Source of the DNA: Sipunculus nudus | Lineage: Eukaryota > Annelida > Sipuncula > Golfingiida > Sipunculidae | Length of the DNA: 64,000 nt | Direction: 5' to 3' | NCBI GenBank assembly: GCA_026874595.1 | Contig: CM049307.1 | Location: 60,706,870 to 60,770,869 of the forward strand | Part shown: positions 58,101 to 64,000 of the stretch, one piece after another | Layout of the letters: every line of letters starts with the position of its first letter | How positions within the stretch are numbered: the stretch's first letter is position 1 | The notes under the pieces: generated by a model | What the model was told of the DNA's origin: nothing | The model's database searches: none | What the model saw: the letters and a program-made list of their open reading frames with translations, nothing else | Made by a program: the position numbers and the translations under genes

Positions 58101-61100
58101 TAAACATAGGTGTTCTTATGGAAAAGACTTAACGTAATAAGTATTATATTGAAAGGCTTTACCACAAGAACATCAATTTCTCAATTCATACATACAAAAG
58201 GAGATTTCTTGCTCTTTCATGACAACCCCGCACATCGCCAAGAAAATTCAAACAACACAAAGGGTTTTGGACTTTCTGTTTTAATGACTCCGGTGAAATT
58301 GCATTTTAACATAAAAGACATGATATGCTACAATTATGAAATAAAATCTAACGGTGCACATGCATCATAAATATTAAAATCATGTGTACAAATAAACGTG
58401 GCAGGACACAACCCAGTATTTTACACAGCATACCGTGGTCAATACGATTAAGGGGGTAACACCTCGCAAACGCGCGGTCGCCCACGTTCCTAGCATTCAA
58501 GGATTGAAGCTTTAGGGTTAAGATCGCAGGCGGGTTAGGTTCGGACCCACAAATGGCAAGGCCAGATACCAGGTAAATTGCATTCAGTTGACAAAAAGAC
58601 CGGATATCCAGCGAATCACCTTTACAAAGAGAAGACCCTTAACCAAAAGAAATACTACTACAACAGTCACATATCGTTAGAAAACCTGGCTGGCGTTCGT
58701 CACTTCCCAAATCAGGGTTTATTTTATTCAGTGACAGCGAAAGAACATCTTAAACATTATGATGGAAATTTAATACATCCGTAAGTTCGTGAACTTTTCA
58801 ATTTACAGGTATATATATATATATGGCATGACCGTGTCAAGCGACAGTCTTGTTTCCTAAAAGACCATGAAGCTAATTTCCCTATATGATATCTGAAATT
58901 CATGGAATTCTTCAAAAAATCAACTTAGCACGCGTCCAGATTCATGGCAGATAGATGACCCAACCTGCATAGTATCTAAGCACACTAAATTGACAGGCTG
59001 CATTACCGACATCAACTAGAGATTCTGTATGGCATAAAGTGCATTAAAACCCAATACGTGTATTTCATTTTTACACGCACGTGCTTCTTCCGCATTCAAT
59101 AATAAGCTTTTCAAACACGACCTCCTAGCATTCACAAATTCTATTATTACTAATGTCTCTTGATTGCCTGAATAAATAGGCACCAAATATAGTTAAGCTG
59201 ATGCGTTACACTATGACATAATTTAAGATTTCTTCATTGTTCAATGGGTAACCTGTACACAAAAAACTGGACGCAGAGTAACTGCGAACAATAAACTGAA
59301 CATCAGTCATTACAGAATACTCAACTAAGGACACCTTTGATTTACGTAAAATAATAGTTAATGTCTGCCTTTTGAAATTTGTAAAATAATTGACAAGGTA
59401 AATCTAATTAAAACTTGGTTCCATGCACTATGCATGGGCAAACCCAAATTTCTGCACAGTTGACTTCATGAGAAGCCGAGTCAGGCACTTCCGTTCATTT
59501 CTATACTGAAGCAAGAAGTATACTTCTAATTCTTGTGCTGACATATTCTAATAAATACGCTCGCATACTACACACCGTGACAAATTCTGAAATATGTTAA
59601 ATAACTGGCATTCGCATGAATCATTTCCGAATAATATTCAAATTTCATCCTCTCCTCTTGGCACAAATATATTCTCTTGCGATGTCTGATTATCGAAATG
59701 GAAAGGCCTTCAAAGTCAGATCATGCCTGGCTCTCAATCCATACAATGGCTACCTGTCAATGCTGTGTACCCTATAAAATCTGCTTTATAAAGCACTCAC
59801 TGTGAGTTTGAACAGATAATTCAAATTTGGTGTTCTTTAGTTCATCACAGAACATTCACTGTAACTCTTGATTATTAAAAACAACTCCCACAAGCAATAG
59901 ACGTGGGAAAACAAACATGCAAAAGTGGTCGGTCACTTCATTTACAAACAGCAGCTTCTTGAAAGACCACTGAACATGTAATAACGTGAACATACGGAAC
60001 ACAGAACCTACAATGCTTCATCATTAACATTGCTGCAAACATGTTATCTGACTTAACTGGTTTTAATTGTATTTCTTTTAACAATAACACAACGTTGTTT
60101 ATTGTAAAATTTTCTTAATTGGCATCACAAACTCAACTGGAGAAGTACTGAGGATACATGCACAAGCCATGAACACGATATGTTGGTGTTTATATCAAGC
60201 ATAGACTATAAAATAACTAGAATAATGGAGTGGTCACACCTCTGCCAAGGCTTAAACAACCCTACTGAACCTGCCATTATTCGAGAAATATAATTTAAAG
60301 GATATTTTTCATTGGACCATACATACCCAATTCCTCTGTAAATGTTCATGGATTCGGCTGTTTTTTAGAAATCCTACCAACTAACAGAAATGATTGAAAA
60401 TTTAATCATCTTAGTGGAGGAAAAAAAGATAGTGATCTCATCCGATTTTAGCATTAAGGCAAACCTGGCTTGGACCGACGACCGCCTCAGCAGGACTTGC
60501 AACACCCAGTCAACCCGGTGTAATTGATACCATTGATATCAAATCAGACAGGGTTTGAATGCAATCCGTAGTTATTTATAGTGTTTGAAAGTAATGCAAT
60601 CTTCACGCGACAGCGTGGCTTAAATGCTTTCTGATAAGGTGTATATACCTGGATAAAAGCGAACCACGGTACGAGTCTACTGAAGCGCATCTGTTGAAGA
60701 GTATTTAAACACACATGTTAAAATACTTTCTTTTACTCATATAAAATACAACTAAACGACATTATCTGTATTAATCTTTCCGTACCATTCGTGCAAGGTA
60801 TGAATCCTGAATCTTGAATATATCACATGTATACCAAATGGTGCTGTGGTTAGATTTCGTGTGCTAGATGGTTCAGTGCATCATGCGGTGTGTGTCAATA
60901 TTAGAGTTCTGCCTTCGCAAATTCACAGGATCTGAACCCGCAGAGTGATCATGCGAAGAGCGCTAATTAATATGACGCCACCTATACTGTCATTCAGCGG
61001 AAATTACCTGAAACTCTATCCATTCTCACTGAGTCAAGCAGCTATCCTTTATGGACGTATGGGATGCGATGACCAAAAGTGACAGACAATGCCAATATGC

Positions 61101-61200
61101 AGAAACGGTTGGGTAGCATAAATTTTACGGACACACTAATTACAATTGGCGTGTACATGTGTGAAAGTAACAGTGCAGAATCAATTATGACAAAAAATAC
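55173..61200. other. Upstream intergenic DNA without a recognised gene
   Basis: Somewhat richer in CpG than the introns in places (for example 57230-57320 and 58430-58560). The longest ORF (57694-58107, minus, 137 codons) is over a locally repetitive 'cttgggactaggctcaccagt' stretch and has no recognised domain. Otherwise nothing is supported. Confidence 0.55.
56180..56345. repeat. Second fragment of the ggatcc dispersed repeat
   Basis: A G-run then 'aacccgctcc', 'aacctggatccctccctttt' and 'ttcctgggttggaccctcccc'. It resembles the complement of 53524-53730. Confidence 0.35.
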
Positions 61201-61209
61201 CCTGCTGGT

Positions 61210-61497
61210 ATGATTACCCAACATCCATTACCATACCATCCATTCATATTAAGTCCAGAGTCGGTCACTGGCGATAACACGCACTCATACAACCAATCGC
61301 AAAGCAGACTGAACAGAAACATCATCAAATCCTTACTACCTATTGGCAGTACGCTATACATGAGCTCACATCATGGTGACGCTGTTAAACAAAACGCCAA
61401 AAAGATGTCGGGTGGTGCGGTAAATGTACAACTCTTGAGAAGACAATATGAACACATACAGGACAATGGGAATATGTACACACTTTTAACATGTTAA
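61210..61497 (+). CDS. Unassigned 95-codon ORF, possible small gene or exon
   Basis: The frame reads from an ATG to TAA with a mixed, protein-like composition, unlike the A/T-driven ORFs elsewhere. The C-terminal part (KKMSGGAVNVQLLRRQYEHI then QDNGNMYTLLTC) looks like an amphipathic basic helix. No family is recognised. It could be a small single-exon gene, a terminal exon, or chance. An internal ATG at about 61360 is an alternative start. It lies 7 kb upstream of the BAIAP2 start on the opposite strand. Confidence 0.25.
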   Translation: MITQHPLPYHPFILSPESVTGDNTHSYNQSQSRLNRNIIKSLLPIGSTLYMSSHHGDAVKQNAKKMSGGAVNVQLLRRQYEHIQDNGNMYTLLTC

Positions 61498-62629
61498 GCC
61501 AGTGCATAGTGCCTCCTGCAATAAGTTAATTATTTATAAGTTGTTTGCAGTTTGACTGACTGCTCAACGTATACCAAGCACCTGGCCAGCACACCGATTT
61601 TAAGTACTCGTTAGTTCCTAAAAGAAACCATTTCAACCGCAGCGTTCTTATGCTGGTTCAGCTCTAAGACTGCTTTTAGTGGACTGTAATCGTCCCCAAG
61701 ATTCCGGCTATCACAGTAAGCTGTGGGAGACGACCAGGGATTGATAGGCTGTGTGAAAGGCTGAAAGCCCATATGCTGCATAAATTATTTTTCTTTAAAT
61801 AATTAATATTATACTTTCACACGAGGCATTCTGCCTGGCTAATACAACATAAAACCCAAGGCCGACTTAGAAATGAAAAATTTACACAAATGTCTGGATC
61901 CCCAGCTCATGACGTCCTCAGTAAACTTTAACTACCCCACGCGACGCGATAGAATGCTGACAAAACAGGTCATGTTTATGCGATAACCGGGCATGTTCAT
62001 CCGCTGCTCTGAACACCAGGTATAATATTGATTAACATCAGTAGTCAGGAACTCTCGCGGTAACAGACAAAGCTAAGGATTAAAGAAACCGGAGTCTAAA
62101 ATGGAATCTGAATGCGATTGTTACGGAGACGGTTGTCATGGTTATCAACGGCTCTGATACAAGTTTTAATGTTGATTCACGTACACATGACTGAGATCAT
62201 TGTGTGTGTATGCGTGTGTGTATATATTACGGTGTTTATATATTACATTATTTATCATATTGATTAACATATAATCACTACAATTTTTAAAACTGGTAAT
62301 GATCTATTATGTTCCTGAATCAAAGAAGGTGAAATTATGCTAATAGGTGTTTCAAAACCTTTTTTTTAATTGTGCACCTTGACCCGAGGTTACATTAGCT
62401 AATGCAAACTTGGGCCACGCCAAGATGCCCTATCAGTATTGCCTTTTCTCAAATACTGAATCTTTATCTGTAGGAACCAACTTGTCCATGAAAAGCTGTC
62501 TCTGGTCACACAGGCTTAAAACTGTCTCAACAGCACTGTATTATATGCTCAATTAATTTTAAAATCAAATGACCACACTTACAACAGCATGGAACATATT
62601 AAACCAATGGAACACAACGTTGCTCACCT

Positions 62630-63560
62630 TATTTAAAGCTTAGGTGCAGTCAGGCCAAATTATGTTGATACCTGCCGTTAAAATGCTCGCAGGCACAGGC
62701 GATACTTGGACCTGCTTGCCAATGGACACATTAACACATTGATCTTTGTAGTTGGATTTTCACGGAGGTTTTATGTTAACACAGGTTGCTTTAAGGATCA
62801 GTGTGCAATTAGGGTAGGGTTAATACCAGTTGCTGGTATAATCTGAGATGCATCCAAAGTTACCACAGGCTACTCTTAGAATGGTGTGCACTTAGTTACT
62901 GGGTTAAAACATTGACGTGCATGCAGGTTAACCCTGATAAAGATAAGGAGTGCACTAATAAGTGCACAATGATTCAGGTAAATCAACTACATGTACAAGG
63001 GTACCGGGAACCCTGGGCCCAGTTGTACAACTATCAATTCTGCACTCAGAAATACACTAGTTTGACAGAGGTTTGTGTGTAATAAATGCACTATAATGTA
63101 CTTTGAAACAACCAATTCATTGATGTCATCAAGATACAGGTTAACACACAACTGGGTGTTCAGTTACAGGAAAACACATGGCAGGTGAACATATTCTTTT
63201 TAACAAATGTGTGCACTCAGGCACTTTAAAGCTCACAATCATACTGCAATCCTCTGTGTGCACTTCAAAGGTACTCCCTAAACAGCTGAGCTTGAAATCC
63301 TCTGTGTGCAGTGCTGTGCACCAGGTACTAACTTGTTGACAGCCAAGCCAGATATCTTCTGTGTGCATCCAGAAACTAGTTCTCAACAGCTGATCTTGCA
63401 ATCCTGCGTGTGAACTCAGGTACAAATTAACAGTAAACCTTGCGATCCTCAATTCTCTGTGTGCACACAGGGACAAGTTCACAACCTACTCTGCTTTCGT
63501 TGTGTGCACTCCTGTACAAAATTACATAGGTCACGTTAGGGTTCACATGGGTTTGATTAT
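62630..63560. repeat. Degenerate minisatellite with TCTGTGTGCAC units
   Basis: Units of about 55-60 bp carry 'atcctctgtgtgcactcaggtac..aacagctgatcttgcaatcc', clearest from 63190 to 63500 and more decayed to the left (gtgcactta.., caggttaac..). A 113-codon minus-strand ORF (63141-63482) exists only because the unit lacks stops in one frame. Confidence 0.55.
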
Positions 63561-63809
63561 GTGACTGTTGACCACATTTTTAATCTTACAAGTTAACACA
63601 GGCTGCTACTATACTTCTGTGCATTTTATATATGCTGTCACCAATCTATTCTAGGGGTGCAAGTTCAGCCATTTATAAATACAAGCTCATTTCTGTATTT
63701 CATATGACTACCAGCTCACCTTGGCTTTAGTAAAGATAAATTAAATGTACCATTAGTATATCAGAAACAATCTTTACTCTTCAATCCTACATTAGTATTA
63801 TATTTGTTT

Positions 63810-63842
<33 letters not shown>
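63810..63842. repeat. (CA)n microsatellite
   Basis: Sixteen CA dinucleotides in a row. Confidence 0.95.
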
Positions 63843-63844
<2 letters not shown>

Positions 63845-64000
63845 ATGGTATATTAAAGCACTGCATCAATTTTGTTGTTGTTGCTGTAAACAACCAAAAT
63901 CCAACATAATTGGGTCTTGCTTATCAAAGCACTGTTTATCCAAACTTCCTTTAATCTGACCTTGAAATATCAACACATTTTAATCTGATTTCAGCGTTAC

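Noticed and set aside
57694-58107. 137-codon minus-strand ORF
   Set aside because: Longest ORF in the upstream region, but it has no recognised domain, overlaps locally repeated text and shows no splice or start support. Kept only as a note.
63141-63482. 113-codon minus-strand ORF rich in Cys and His
   Set aside because: Translation of the TCTGTGTGCAC minisatellite. The repeated HTEDxxL is the repeat unit in protein form, not a zinc-binding domain.

Overview
The window looks like nuclear DNA of a lophotrochozoan animal, most likely a bivalve mollusc. It is AT-rich and intron-dominated, with GT-AG splice sites, a metazoan-specific gene and many short non-autonomous transposons. The phylum is inferred from the repeat style and intron size, not proven. 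Nothing prokaryotic was seen.

One gene fills about 85% of the window on the minus strand, from its ATG at 54265 to beyond base 1. It is an ortholog of vertebrate BAIAP2 (IRSp53) and BAIAP2L1. I assembled sixteen coding exons by hand with matching phases at every junction. They encode about 642 residues: an N-terminal I-BAR/IMD domain (1-247), a linker, an SH3 domain (about 318-372), a Ser/Gln-containing linker, a His/Gln/Tyr-rich low-complexity stretch between two polyproline tracts (about 486-615), and a WH2-like NPF..VKLKK motif at the left edge. This is the layout of a protein that bends plasma membrane outward and recruits actin regulators at filopodia and lamellipodia. The last few residues and the 3' UTR lie off the window.

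The introns hold most of the other structure. Three kinds of element share one terminal plan: a 5' inverted repeat, its complement just inside the other end, then a hairpin and CTAG or a near variant. These are at 2072-4630, 33433-35578 and 36893-38245 (family A); 7799-9164, 33616-34267 and 39451-41470 (family B); and 21892-23436 (family D). This is the plan of Helentron-type rolling-circle elements. All carry tandem-repeat cores. Families A and B, and an unrelated array at 35600-36790, carry the palindrome GGTGGCGCCACC in every unit. One B element sits inside an A element with no target duplication. Other repeats include a solo LTR (20430-21205), three copies of a GGCC-ended MITE, several TA-ended MITEs, a TTAA-ended MITE, a hAT-like element, and arrays rich in nuclear-receptor half-sites (TGACCTTGACCTTTGACC).

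Upstream of the gene (54266-64000) I find the probable promoter region, with two full CRE palindromes inside a roughly 590-bp inverted-repeat element, and then about 9 kb with no recognised gene. One unassigned 95-codon ORF (61210-61497) there may be worth a look. The right edge has a degenerate minisatellite (62630-63560) and a CA microsatellite.
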